Shown: positions 1 through 12,589 of the stretch, in pieces
Layout: each line of letters starts with the position of its first letter
How positions within the stretch are numbered: the first letter of the stretch is position 1
Assembly: GCF_020921035.1 (NCBI RefSeq)
Contig: NC_063151.1
Span: 33,548,934-33,612,933 of the forward strand
Reading direction: 5' to 3'
DNA length: 64,000 nt
From: Rhodamnia argentea
Taxonomy: Eukaryota > Streptophyta > Magnoliopsida > Myrtales > Myrtaceae
Program-made: the position numbers and the translations under genes
The notes under the pieces: generated by a model
Database searches by the model: none
What the model saw: the letters and a program-made list of their open reading frames with translations, nothing else
What the model was told of the DNA's origin: nothing

Positions 1-1139
1 ACAAAATGTCATATTTCTAATGCGGCTTTCTTGGCTGCCCACCAGTCAAATTTGATGCCAGTGAATCGACCGACCTTAACCTTATTTTCCTTTTTGAGAC
101 TGTATCGAAAAAGTTGGTACCTATGCGTATGCTCCGAAAGCTGACTGTCTATGTTGGTAGATATTCTTGATCAGTGGGATGAAATTTTCTGACTTTCTTC
201 ATTATGTTTTCCTCTGGGTTCCATGTCATACTTTTGGGTAATAATCATTCATACCTGTTCTATCGTATTGCCCACGAATGCTACTAGGAAGGGACTTGAA
301 TGTATTGTTTGTGTATATTCAGGGGTTTTCTTGTGAATTTTGTATCATGGATCTTATATCAATGCATGTTCTTCCCTTCTACTCTGCTATAGAATCGTAG
401 GTTCCAGATCCTTTGAAGGTCCATTTCATTATACTCGTTGACTGTTATGTGAAGTTAGTCTTGACGTCTATAGTCTTCTTAATTGCCCGTGCATGCTCCT
501 AGATAATTAAATCATATTGTTGTTCTTCTTCATTTTCTCATTTCATTTCTCAAACTACTTAAGACTCTTGACTTATGCGTTCTTGGGAGTAAGTTAGAAT
601 GGGTATGTGTCCAGGCGATCAAGAAGGCTTGGGAATTAAAAGTAGGAATGTTTCAGAACATCTAAAACTGATAATGTCGACCGAGCAATTTTGATTTATT
701 GAATCCAGACCAAGATTGAAGCAGAAAATGCGTCAATCAATAGAAAAAATAAAACAGAATTTCTAGTTAATAATTGACCAGTTTGGTTTCCGCTTGGAAG
801 AAAAACAAAGCCAACTTATTCATTTTGGTTTTGATTCCATTTGTTCCTGGATTAAACTTTACTTTGAAGCAGAACTTTATTTGTGTCTATTTTCTGTGTA
901 TAAGATAATTACTTCTAGCTACAAAATCATTTCATTTTTAAGTGAAAAGAACGCTCATGAAAACGGAAATATCGTTTCATTTTGGACTCTTTATTCATAT
1001 ATTAAGTTGATTTTAAATTGGGCATGTGAGAACATCTTATTAATGGCGTTATCAGACCATATTATTTTGGTTTAGGGTGCATGTTTAAGTTTATTGTTTT
1101 CTCTGTTGACTAAATGTTCTTCTTTCAAATCTTCTATAG
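1..1139. other. AT-rich non-coding stretch, probable intron or flank
   Basis: T-rich sequence without a convincing coding frame. Short open frames here contain only low-complexity translation. It is consistent with an intron upstream of the candidate exon at 1140, but the gene it would belong to lies outside the window. Confidence 0.4.
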
Positions 1140-1305
1140 GAAGGGCAAGACTGAGGACATCTACGACCTCGAATACACTCGATCTGTTGGACGGAGTTTT
1201 CTCAAATTGAGATTGTCGTTGGCCTTTTTTCCCCTGCTAGGGCTTTCGCTATGTGCTCCTAGCATGGTCTCCATGATGAAAGCTGTTGCAAATTTTATAA
1301 TATGA
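1140..1305 (+). other. possible terminal exon of a gene starting upstream
   Basis: A good acceptor (cttctatag at 1131-1139, after a T-rich stretch) is followed by an open frame to a TGA at 1303-1305. The first ~25 codons (GKTEDIYDLEYTRSVGR...) have coding-like, G/C-ending codons. The rest is hydrophobic (LAFFPLLGLSLC) and could be a membrane segment. I do not recognise the family, and another frame would stop after four codons. The upstream 1.1 kb reads like intron. It may equally be untranslated sequence, so treat it as a hint only. Confidence 0.28.
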
Positions 1306-1697
1306 TTGTGTACCTCCCATTTTCACCCTGAAACTGAAATAATGGCTTTACATCATGTTGTGAATTTTGCATTTTCCCCCCTCTGATATGATTTAAGAGA
1401 CAGGTGTTCCCCTTCCAATTTTGTGGAGCAACGTCTCTGAAGTCCTGTTATTTGCAAACTAGGACTTTAGTTGCTGGGAGCAAGTACTAGGTCCTCCCAT
1501 GAGTAGCATATCATCATTTAATTAAGGAGAGAGTAAATCTAAGATGAGGAATCTCACAGATTGATCCATACTGAAAAGTTACATTGAGCACCAAGTTGCC
1601 AAGGAGATTGATGGCCCTCCGCTAGCCCCTTGGGTCTGTCACTGCATATCAACATCCTCACATCGTCCACCACCGTGAAGCAAAACTATACACGCTC

Positions 1698-4477
1698 CTA
1701 AGATGAGTTACCCGCGACTAGCTCATCATCCAGCCAGCTCCTCATGACCAGAAATGCCTGTTCTGCATCTTTATCTTCGTCCGGAGAATTGGGCTGGTGA
1801 GCAAATCCATGACCTCTTCCTTCGAAAATCACTACCCTTGATCCTCTACCGATACTATTCTCAATATCCCTCAACAAACTCACTGGACAAAGTGGATCTT
1901 CATCCCCTGAAATAAACAAGATCGGCACATTTATATTGCAAGCCGTGGATCTGTCGATCCTTGTACCGTAGAAGGAGACTCCAGCACTAAAATGATTGGA
2001 CTCGTCTTTGGCCAGAATGTCTATTACTCGGCCACCGCCAAAACAGAATCCGATAACACCAAGCTTCTTGGAGATCCCCGCGGATAAAAGTTCATTGACC
2101 AGCCAATCTTTTGCCATTCCGATGTCCTTTGCGACCCTGTCTGGTTGTTGACCAGCATACCATTGCTCAAAGAGGTTCTTCGGCCTGTCTTTTGTCCATG
2201 GATCTCCACGAAATAAGTCTGGAAGCAGCACACTGCGATAAACCCGCAAAGTTCATATCAGTTTGGGGGTTGAGATAAAGGATTAACAAAAGAAGATCAA
2301 TGAGAGAAGGACAAGCCCCGAGCTATAACACTTGGCTCCGTCTTTGTGGGAAAATCACAAATCAAACTGTTGTTTTCAGGTTATGTTACACATTTTATAA
2401 AGGTTCTCCTAGTTAGATCTTAAAACCAATAGTTTCACTAGCAATAACAAAGCAAGTCGACGTACTTGTAACCGTTACAAGCAACTCGATACGCAAACTC
2501 CCGCGTGGAGGAATCCTCAAATCCATATATATCGGACAAGAGCAGTATCCCAGTGCCATTGTTGTTTTTCACGGCCGTGAAAAGGTAAGCACGGATGAGA
2601 TCGTCACCATCCCCCAGGGAAAGTTCCGTCCCATTGACCAATTCACATGCCTCGTCATTTTCGCTTTCGAGTTCTGCTAGGCTGCAGTATATCTTGTTTG
2701 AGGAAGGTTGTACTTCTGATTTCCATGCTTTCAACTTGGAAGCAATCTGAACACAGACTGAAGCTTCAGAGTTAGAAATCGCCACTATACAGAACGGACA
2801 GTGTACACAGGAGCTTACTATCACTTGTCGGGGATGAAAATTACCGGCACTACTCAAATGCAAGCGATGCTGCAGGTAAAGCTGCAGCAATCGTGACTAA
2901 AATATATGAATAAATGAAGGAATGTCTTGCATACTCTCTCAATTGATAAATATGCAGTCCCCTCTGTTAAAAAGTATCTAGAAGCGAGAAGTTTTGACTG
3001 TTCTGAGATTTAAAAGGCCCACAGAGGCATAGATAAGTTGAAGGTTTCTCTGAGAAAACTTAAACTTATTGGTTTAATATTAAATGTTAAACTGTCTTTT
3101 CATCTAACAGCTTAAGCTTTTATCACGGTTGGCAGTGGTCTCACAAAATCTCACATGCGATAAGAGCAGGAGATTCTAAGTTTGGATCTTCAGGCCCCTG
3201 TTTTCCTCCCCAACTAAATATGTCCACGCTTCTACTTTTATTTTTGTTATTAATTCTAATATCTGCAATAGCTAGTACTCAGATGATGAACATTTGATGC
3301 AACATCCATTAGTGCAGTCCACCATTAAAGTTTCTCAACATCTCATTGCACAGATAAAGCAGACTTTGGATTCAGCATAAATTGATCTGAGCAGTGGAGC
3401 ACAAAACTCAGCAAAGAAAATGTTTTTGAATGTTTGAACGCTGCTGCATTGGATATGAACCAACTGTAGAACCAACTGTAATCTACGGCGAGACTGCGAA
3501 AATACAGCTTCCTCATGACAGTATCAAGGAATGCTGCTGTGATGGCTTGATTCTAAGGCATGAGAAAAGAAACGTATATCTCCACAGGGCAAGTCATTAT
3601 CTCATAGCTAAGCCAGTCATCAAAGGAACAATCGGTGCTCCAGTTGGCATTTTATCCTATAGGCATATGTATGAACATCTGGTTGCCCCCTTCAGCTCCT
3701 GTGTTCATCTCCTCCCCAAAGCTAAACAGCATGCGGCCATGCTAAAGCGATAGTACATTCGAATGAAGTATGCAAGAAAAATAGGATGCAGCGTGGATCG
3801 CTGATGAAGACAAAAATGATCTGAAGTTCACGTAGTTGTGGAATCATGCAGTGCTAAACATGACATAATTGCTGAACAACAAGACAACTTTTGAATCAAG
3901 CAGTCCATTGGAATCATGCAAATCCTATCTCATCCGAACTTAAAGATCAGCCCCTCCATGTCTGTGTTTCAAGAACCAAAATGGAGGGGCAGAACCAGCG
4001 AGCCTTTTCAATTGCGTAAGTAGGTTTATTCACTACTCGTAGAATGCCCTAACAGATTGGATCGAAAGGAGAATGGTGTCCTGCTCCGGTAAAAGGTAAA
4101 TATTTCATTGGAAACTCTCCGGATAAACGCACTTCTATCCTGTAAATATCTGGTTTGCTTTTCCCAGTTATTCGACCAGTAACAATAGCCAAATCTGGAG
4201 TATATCCAAAGTAGCGCTCACCTCTGATGCTTTGTTTAGGTTCTGAGCTGATATCCCCAACCCAATCCCTCTTCTGTTTGAAGACAGAAACGTCATCAAC
4301 TACATTTAGGGGGAAACCAAGTGCAGAATCAATTTCACCTAAAGTTTCTAATAAAAATGACGACTGATCATGCTTCAAGATACCCATTAAGCATCTTAAT
4401 AAAGAAATAAGAAATGGATTCTCTGACGACCTCAGCAACGGATTCCGCCTGTTATTTGTGACAACCATGAGTAGATT

Positions 4478-4513
<36 letters not shown>

Positions 4514-5021
4514 CTCTTTCCATCCGTGAATGTTCAAGTTCAGCATTTACTAATTGAAGTTCCTATCATCATAGCACTTCATGAATACATAAGTTCTTAT
4601 CACCATCCCTCCCCCCCTGACCACACCCTCACACACCCCACACCCAGAACAAGAACTCACATTCCCTGATCATTTGGCAGCGCTGCTTCCTAAAAGATCT
4701 GTCAAAGAGTGTTTTACGGCCGAAATGTTTCTATACCAATTACAAACTGAAAGAACATGATAAAGGGTGGGTTCCCGAGAAAAAAAGGAAAAAAGAAACT
4801 GACGAACAGAAGTAAAAGCAAAGGGAAACAACCAGTAGCAAGAACAACGACTGAAGAAACAGCGGTGAAGCGGTTGAACTTACAGGAGAGAAGAGAGAAG
4901 AGGGTTGATTAGAGGGTCGAAACCCAAACGAGGAGCGTCGGAGGCAGAAGACGAGGTTCTTGTTGGAACCGACGGCGCTGACCGAGGCATGGAAGTGAGG
5001 GGCGTTCACCGAGGAAGCCAT
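1698..5021 (-). CDS. dienelactone hydrolase family protein, chloroplast type
   Basis: Alpha/beta hydrolase of the dienelactone hydrolase (carboxymethylenebutenolidase-like) family. The model has three exons on the minus strand: 5021-4884, 2746-2466 and 2232-1698, with GT-AG introns, giving 317 residues, close to Arabidopsis At1g35420 (about 310, from memory). Residues 1-46 are Ser/Arg-rich like a plastid transit peptide (MASSVNAPHFHASVSAVGS...). The catalytic triad is visible: Cys203 in GFCFGGG, Asp252 in GDEDPLCP and His281 in GRGHGF. Phase is preserved across both junctions (GYN-VLLPDLF spans intron 2). The start ATG lies directly beside a (GA)n tract. The plant substrate is unknown; in bacteria the family opens dienelactone rings. 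Intron 1 is unusually long (2137 bp) and holds an extra open segment (see 4049-4477). Confidence 0.93.
4049..4477 (-). other. unidentified coding-like open segment inside intron 1 of the hydrolase gene
   Basis: About 143 codons stay open on the same strand as the host gene, ending at a TAG at 4051-4049. The translation looks protein-like, with balanced composition and pieces such as SSENPFLISLLRC, GEIDSALGFPLNVVDD, RYFGYTPDLAIVTG and FTGAGHHSPFDPIC. The part further upstream (4481-4510) is only Glu/Arg repeat from a (TC)n microsatellite and is left out. I do not recognise the family. The hydrolase reads through without it, so it is not needed for that protein. It could be a captured gene fragment, an alternative last exon, or chance. 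Confidence 0.3.
4481..4510. repeat. (TC)n microsatellite
   Basis: Uninterrupted run of about 15 TC units inside intron 1 of the hydrolase gene. Confidence 0.95.
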
Positions 5022-6613
5022 CTCTCTCTGTCTCTCTCTGTGCGAGGGGAGAAGCGCTGATAGCCAAAGCTTTCGAACTGAATTGAACCGGAGATTAATG
5101 GGAATATCTTTCTGTGGCCCCCACATTAGAACCGGTCACCGGTAACGAGAAATATCCGAAGGTCCTTCTGCTCACCACCACCCCTTCTCTGTTCTCATGG
5201 CCCCGGCCCCGGCCCCCTTTTCTTGTCATGTAAGACATTTTTCATTTCTCCTTTTCTCTAACCCAAAAACAAACAAATTACAAAATAATAATAATAATAA
5301 TAATAAATACAAAATGTCTACCTTCTCCGGACACTGACGTGGTCGAGGTTGGCCGTCGATCCCACCGCTTGCCACTACCGAGTGCGGGTTGGCCGACCCT
5401 CACCTACACTTGAAGAGGGGTAAATTGCTTCCCGTCAACCGTGGATGGCGGTGGCAGCAATTGCCCCTCTCCCATTTCTGTAAACTTAATTACTTATGTA
5501 ACTTGACATTATCATGGCATGACAATCTCGTTAGTTGATAATGTTATATAAGCAAAACTGGCCGTAATTGACGAAAAGACCCGATTGCATAATTTGAGTT
5601 GTGAAATTATCAACTAAAGAAGACTCAAACACTTTATTTGTTTTGCAAAAAATGAATGATTTAAAAAATATTCTTTTGGCATTAATGAAAAATATTGTCA
5701 TTATCACGGCAATTTAAATCTAAATATTTTTGACGAAAATATTTTGAATTTATTCATTTTCATAAGCGATACAAGTAACCGTTTTTTGAAAAATATTTTT
5801 CAAATCATCTATTTTTCTCAAAATAAACGAAAACTTATTTATAATATGTGTAGTAGCCGTGAACACATGTATTGCATGGCTATAATAATAAGTTAATAAC
5901 ACCAACTATGTCACTTTAGCCTTCTTTTACAGCAAATTGATTGGACTTGAGTATAACCATTACGATTAGATTTTTTATTTCTCGTTATAGTTACTTTTGG
6001 CAACATCAAAACTCAGTAAGGAAGTTACCAATTTAAAGAAACAGAGCAAATTCAAAAAGAGTAAAGCTTACGCTGCACTTTTTTCTCTTTGCAATTCTGA
6101 AAGAACTGTATTCATATCTGCATTTGAGGTCACCTTTCTTTACAGCTTTGAAAATAACCATGACTTGTGACTCACACACCACACGGCCAACTCTATACAT
6201 GCTCAGATGGGTCAATCTTCCACTATTAAAACATGCAAATCGCAACAGTTTGGAGACAAAATTGAGCGGCAACGTGGTATCCTCTGCTGGAATCCAGAAT
6301 CCTTCACTATACCAGATGAAAAGAATGTTACAAACTCTTTTCTTCTTGTTAGTTAGGTCCAAACTATAACGCATGAAAAGAGTCGGCCATCCCGCCTCTG
6401 CCGGAAGTTGACTACAAGTGTACTTATGAAAGTTGATCAAACCTTGTCAGGCTTTTGGGACTGCGGAGCATTGCATTATGTCATAGGAACACGTGCACTT
6501 CATCAATCTATAGATATGCTGATGTCAAGAAATTAATAGCTCTCGACATCAATATATTGCTGCTGTCCTCTAGCGGGACACCAAGAAGGGCCGGTTGAAA
6601 GGTATTTAGCTTG
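5022..6613. other. intergenic stretch: divergent-repeat-like, (AAT)n and a GC-rich block
   Basis: Holds the hydrolase 5' leader ((GA)n at 5022-5040), an (AAT)n microsatellite at about 5284-5304, and a GC-rich block at about 5322-5475 (ggtcgaggttggccgtcg...) that resembles the cores of the inverted-repeat elements elsewhere in the window. AT-rich sequence follows to the 3' end of the next gene. No coding region is recognisable. Open frames at 6033-6440 and 6124-6369 overlap on opposite strands and look like chance. Confidence 0.5.
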
Positions 6614-9600
6614 CTACATCTCGAGAGACTGGATAGCAAGCTTTGCCGCAACTATTGAAATGTTCTCCTTCACTAAAACTAGTGAGTCTTCTAGCCTCTT
6701 GAGTGTTTCTTTAGTATCCATTGCCCTTAACTTCTCTTGTTGCAGCTTGAGCAGCTCCAATTCAGTTGATCCTGCCAAAAGTGACAAACCTAGTTGTTTT
6801 CACTATTCGCCACTTGCATGTTAGGTAATGGTTCTCTATTGTTCTAAGTACGCCTTGATAAAGCAATCAAATACTCAAAATATAAAGCGAATATGATAAC
6901 AACATTCTCTTTGCAATTCTTGATTTGAGTCTGCAACTTCTGTTTCCAAAATAAACACTACTTAATACCTTCAAGAAAACGGAGAAATTCCCTACATGAG
7001 TGTGGTTTGTATCAGCTTTTCTTTTGTAAAGACCCATTTCAGCGTGTTTCATAGGACTACTTGTGGGTCTCATGCATTTTAGCTCACCGGTTCATTGGAT
7101 CTCTCTTTGAGCTAAGAGTAGGCAATTGCAATTCCATCAATTCTAACACAAAGAATTCCTAATCACACTTTTGAGCATTGGAATTTTCTACTTTTTACAA
7201 CTTATCAATGTAGAACACTAGTGTTGTGTAATAGCATCCAATCCTAGGGCATCATCCTCAAGGAAAATCAAAGCAAATAGAACTCTAAATTAGTAAACAG
7301 TTGCCCTAGTCAAATATTGCAAATGTGAAAAGTGAGACTAAAGTTCTAGTAGGTCAAATTGTACGGAAGTTTATTTCTGCCTAAAGTAAGATAATGAAAA
7401 GAGAAGATTTGAGCTGAAATAAAAGGATTCTATTTTTCAGGTTCTTAATCTCAGTTAAAGGGCAACTCCTATGTCAAATGCCATTAAAAAAAAATATACA
7501 GAACCTTCGCTAATTACATATTGAAAAGTTGTAGTAGAAAGTTGAAAAAGAGACATTGCCTGACACGGGCTGCAGGGCTGCAAAGGAAACTCGCTCAGCC
7601 AATGAAGGAATGAAACTCTCGTCACACCCTACTGATGGTGTGTTTTCAGACCACCTTAGAGAGTTTGCAGTATGTGTTTGCAAGAGTGCCTCCTTGGGAG
7701 CCTAACGAAATAAAATTAATGAACATACATTTCATGAAACCCCAGGTGGTAGCTGGAGCACTGTGGTCAATCTGAATGCAGATAGAGAATAACACAATAT
7801 CATGTACAAACACAAAAGATTGAGCAGGATAAAGCTAGCTTGTAACCACCACCCAGGACCCGTTGCATGACGAAGTAACCCAGAATAATGTTAATATATG
7901 TCTTCCAGGATGGCAAATGAACAGGACATTTGCCAAAAAGTGCAAAAGCAAAGACACAGTACTCCAGCTTCTTGTCCAGCTCACAGTAGATTGTCGGGTT
8001 GTGTGTCTGCCCATACACACACACATTCATTTATTTATATTGAGGCTTAGAATTTTGTAGGAGTATAAACATGTGGTCTACTGTTACTCAATTGGCAGCT
8101 GAGTCTAGAAGTAAAGCTCACTCATGGTACCCTTTATCATTGATGCACTTTTAATTCCTTGGATAAATTCCAACTCTTGAAGGAAAAACCTAGCTAGTAT
8201 CTGCCCTACAGAACGCTCAGTTTGTACTTCTCTTGTGTCTGATTATCTTCTTTCCATTCACAGCAAGAGGGTATGCAAAAAGAGAGGTAGGTTAGAAGAA
8301 GCAATGATTTCTCGTAGATCATGCAGCATGATAACAATGACCATGAAAGTACTCCTACATGGAAGAACATAAGATGTACAACCCGGTATTTCTTCATTCT
8401 AGTTGATTCCTTGAAGGATTAGAACACCGACTGAAACATTCCAAGGGAGAGTAATATACCTTGAGTTTAATTTCCAGCTTAATTAAATCGCAAAGAGACT
8501 CTTTTAATTGATCCACTTTTGAGCTAGTTTCACTAGGATTTTCAGCAATTGAGTCCTGCAATGGTATGACTAGACCTTTCAAGTAAGGTTCTGCCTGCAA
8601 GTAATTGTAAGCAAGTTAAACTGAGAAAAAAATAGAGTACAGCTATACTAACTCAGCACACCTTAAAATGGCAAAAAAAAAAAAAAAGGACTCAAGACAC
8701 ATCCAAAAAACATATTAATAGTTTCACAGCCAGCCATCAGAGCTCTCCAAATCAAGCATACACGATGCAGAAGTATGGCCATTGCATTCTAGATGCAGAG
8801 GAAGCTCCAGTACTCCATCAAGTGGACATATTTAGAGAACAAGAGAATTTCCGTCTTGGGAATGAACATATGACATGTCTAAATCATGCCAACTTGACAT
8901 AGACCTTCTCAGCAAACTTTCATAGTACTCATGCCGTGAATATATGCAAGGTAGCCTCCAGTCTTCCTTCTGCCATACTCGATAGAAAAGAGTATCCTTC
9001 CGAAACTAGTGTTGAAGGGACATTGAAATTGCAGGAGGAGGATATTCTTAAAACAGCAAGTGTGCACACAACAGTTTTGAAGAAGGAAAATAGAAACATA
9101 AACTTTGCAACAAAAAATTTGCTGGGTACGTCAAAGTACAAATAACAATAAAGAAATCAGGCTGAAACAGAGCAGAAATATTCACGAACTGCTTGCCTGT
9201 ATAAAGTTTAGAAGTTTGACACGGCAAACTCCTCGTATAGAAACTAGTGCTCCAACATCTAGCTGTTCAACCTGCAGAGCACTGAAACTTCATTTAAATG
9301 TCATATCTTCCATATTCAGATTCTAAGAATTCTGATCTATTCCATCCTTTTTCAGTAGAAGCTGACCTTCTCTATCAAAACCAGGCAACCATATTTGGCC
9401 GCAAATGATGTCCCATCCGATGAACCAGGTATATTTATGGGCTCGAGTACGAAATGCACAAAGAGATTCTTCCTTGACAGAGACTGTAAGAAATAAAATC
9501 CTCATTAAACTTCCGAATATGAATGCATAAAGTTAAAACAACATTTACCATCAAATGAGACACTCTTGCTTGATATATGCAAGGCCATATAGGACAGCCC

Positions 9601-10863
9601 TCTTTGAGTGAATTGCCGATCACTCACGCTGATCTGGAGCTCTCAAATTAAAGATGAGCAGACACGTTATGATAAAATAGATTCACTATTAGGTGATCAA
9701 GGATATAACAACATATCTTTGGCATTAACAAATTCATATTTTAGGTGAAAAATCCTGAACTGTCAACTCTTGTATAAAAGACATGGAACTGAATTCCTGT
9801 TAATAACGACGATGAGGAACAAAGGGCAAGGAAGATGATGCTGATACTATACCTCCTCCAGCAGGGCTAAATATATAGCCTCATACAAATGTAGTACTTT
9901 ACTCTCGGAGGGAACAAGTACCTGCATTTTAATTGACAAAGGTAAGTAGTAGGCCATTCTTAGCTAGAAACAGAATATTTGGTGTCTGATTGGAGTTCAG
10001 GAGGTTGTATCAACCGAACAACACCGAGAGACATGCAATGATGAACAATCTTAATAGAGCTGTGTTCATATATGGGCATCATCCATGATAAAATGACAAA
10101 AAAATTAGAGAGAAAATTTCTATGATTCCAAATTTATATGAAATCTCGGCCTTAGGGCATAATTAATCGATAAATTTTCAGACTCAAAGCAAATATGGAT
10201 AAGCTCTGTCCATTTACTTTTTCATGTTAATCCGCCCTGCTTCTGGAGGACTTGAACAACAATTTGCAACTGGCAGTTCCATATATATTTCTGTCAATTC
10301 CAGCAGCAAAGGCAACACAATTCAACAAAGTAAAGAAACGCACAAAGTCAGAAGCATCCTAAGTTAGGGAGACTAAGCAACTACACTACCGAGCTAAATG
10401 CTTATGGACAGTAAAAAATACACGTCAAGGTACACAATTTAAGTAAAATAAATTTCAAGACTTTCAGAAAAGACACTACCCACGAGTTAAAAAAGGCTTA
10501 ACAACCTCAGTCGACCACAATACGCGGGACAGAAGAGCATAGAGAGCGGCCACGATACAGTTCACTACTGACCTCGTTCACATTGAAAGGGAGGAGAGGG
10601 AGCTCCAAAGAAGAAGAAGAAGAAGAAGAAGAAGAAGCGCTGGGAAATAGACGGCGACCCCGTCTGGGGCGCTTCCTCCCGGGGAACAGTTTCGCGGAAT
10701 CGAAGGAATGAGAAAGAGGGTGACGAAGTTGCAGCGAGAGGGGTTTGAGCGGGACGATTGGGGTCGGAGATACCGGGCGAAGAAGAGTTGGGGTGTCGAT
10801 GAGAAGGCACCGAATCGAGGGGTTCACGCGGAGACCAGCGACTGGGTAGTGACCGAAAGTCAT
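6614..10863 (-). CDS. LON N-terminal-domain protein, plastid-type (no protease domain)
   Basis: Seven exons on the minus strand: 10863-10573, 9921-9853, 9483-9367, 9271-9197, 8594-8460, 7701-7560 and 6771-6614, in frame throughout and giving 328 residues. It matches the Arabidopsis LON-domain protein At1g35340 as I remember it: ELPLLPF at the domain start, then VLVPSESKVLHLYEA, GCLVLIEK, VEQLDVGALVSIRGVCRVK, AEPYLKGLV, and a C-terminal coiled-coil-like stretch ending KLAIQSLEM. Only the LON substrate-binding N domain is present; there is no AAA+ or Ser-Lys protease domain. Residues 1-80 are Arg/Ser/Pro-rich, consistent with a transit peptide, and include a poly-Ser run coded by a (GAA)n repeat. 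Two introns use GC donors (9196-9195 and 7559-7558). An upstream in-frame ATG at 11043 is possible. Its function is not established. Confidence 0.9.
10608..10636. repeat. (GAA)n microsatellite coding poly-Ser
   Basis: Nine or so GAA units on the plus strand, read on the minus strand as TCT/TCC-type Ser codons in exon 1 of the LON-domain gene. Length polymorphism would change the Ser run in the presumed transit peptide. Confidence 0.9.
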
Positions 10864-12589
10864 AGGAAGCGAAGCGCTCGAGGGATTCTCGTAGCAGAGA
10901 GGGCGAGTGAGAACGACGACGGTGATGACTGACGGAGGTGATATGGTTTGGATAACTTTTGGCGGTAATGAAGTGCTCCTGTCGGTGACACGAGTACCAT
11001 TAGAAAGGCACTTTGCCAAAGTAAGCAATACTTCGATTTTCATCGGTTGATTGGGGTTGATACAAAATAATAATAATAATAATAATAATGAATTGGAAGC
11101 TATTAATATCTTTAAATCGTATCCTTATAAATTCCTCGTGGTCTCTTAAATAAGACCCTCGTGTATATTTCCAATCGATAAAATTTCAAATAAAGACACG
11201 AAATATCCTTATTTAAATAAGGGTTTGAAGTGGATATTGTTTCAAATAACAATCCGAAATGCTTTCATTTTCTCAAATAAAGATTTAGAGTGAATTTGGT
11301 TTTGCATAAAAATCTGAAGTGTTCATATTAGTCTCCGAAAATGGTTTGACCTTCTCGGCCAGTTAAGCGCATTTTCCTCCTTTAATATTTTCATTTGTCT
11401 TCCTTATTAATTATAATAGATTAAAAAAATAAGCTAATTTTGCAAACAAATAAAAAAAATCAGCCCTCCATCGCAGGGCCTTTGTAGACCTTGCTGTTTT
11501 TTCAATTTAATTTTAAAAAAATGACTAAAATGCCTTTAACTAACTTGTGATGTCATACCTTTCTTTAAGCCTAATATGGTCACTTTATTCCTTATTTGAA
11601 ATAGGGTCTACTTTAGATCCTCAAGCCCTTATTTAAAATAAAATTCATTTTATGCCTTTATTTGAGAAAATGATGGCACTACGTGTTGTTATTTGGAATT
11701 TTTCATTTATTTTTTTTGTAAAACAAATGAGTTGGAAAAACTCACAATACCCCGATGGAATGAAAATGAACATACAATGAAAAGACTAAATGAGGATATC
11801 AGGTTCTAACTTCCCAATCCATTAAATGTTTACCTATTTTACGATTCAAGAACAATTTGAAGATCATAATCAACGAAGAGGTATAGCAATCTTTTTTGAA
11901 AAAGGTCGTGTTCATGAGGCCATAAACACAAATACTGAAAGGCAAATGGCACAAACATTTTTATGTCCTGAAAAACACAAACTTTAGCTCGGTTTCAAAT
12001 CTAGCATCGTCAAGTTTCAATCGATGTCCAAATTCTCGTATTCCTTTGCTATGAAAGCTCCTCTCATTATGATCTTGCCACATTCTAGGTCTTATCGTTC
12101 TCGACCTGGACGGTGATTAATTCGTGCTCGCGTGATACCAAATAACATCGTTTGTGTGCATCCACTTACATCGACACAATCAATCATTGAATGGAAAATT
12201 GACAATCCTTGTTGGGTATTGATCGAAAGTATGTGCATTTTGCGAGAAAAATAATTAGGTTAGAATCGAGATCCAAATCCAAGTTGATGTTTTTTAACAG
12301 AACATTTTTTGGCGAATATGCTTTTTTAACATAAGTCGGCCAACAAAAAAATTGGGAAAAATCTCAAAATTACAAAGTCGATATCTATTTTCACGCCCAC
12401 AAAAAAGGCAAGAGAAAGAAGTAAGAACTGCAATTTACAGCAATCGCGACCCTCGATTGGCGGGAAAATTCACAGTCGGAAGTTGTTCTCTCGAAGTTCG
12501 TCGGCGATAATCGTCTGGCTCAAAGGTGGGGGAATCGCGCAAGTGGATGAAACTGATCCTCGCTTTCTGAGTCGGAGCTGAAGAAGAAA
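10864..12589. other. divergent intergenic region between LON-domain gene and MLH1, with a degenerate inverted-repeat element
   Basis: The two flanking genes point away from each other. The stretch holds an (AAT)n microsatellite at 11066-11089 and a degenerate inverted-repeat element at about 11176-11712. The left arm (tttcaaataaagacacgaa..., then ttatttaaataagggttt) matches the reverse complement of the right arm (ttgttatttggaatttttc, and cttatttgaaatagggt). The arms belong to the same sequence type as the element at 51808-52570. I found no clear target duplication here. No TATA box stands out before either gene. Confidence 0.5.

Noticed and set aside
3430-3753. 107-codon plus-strand open frame in the hydrolase intron
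   Set aside because: Opposite strand to the host gene, odd composition with many Cys and His, no splice context and no recognised family.
9505-9630. Candidate exon with frame DRQFTQRGLSYMALHISSKSVSF between LON-domain exons 2 and 3
   Set aside because: The family sequence runs directly from LLEE to SLSRKNLFVHF, so this piece would be an insertion. A retained or alternative exon remains possible.
10565-10810. Minus-strand frame with a poly-Phe run
   Set aside because: It is the wrong frame of the (GAA)n repeat in exon 1 of the LON-domain gene; the poly-Ser frame leads into ELPLLPF.
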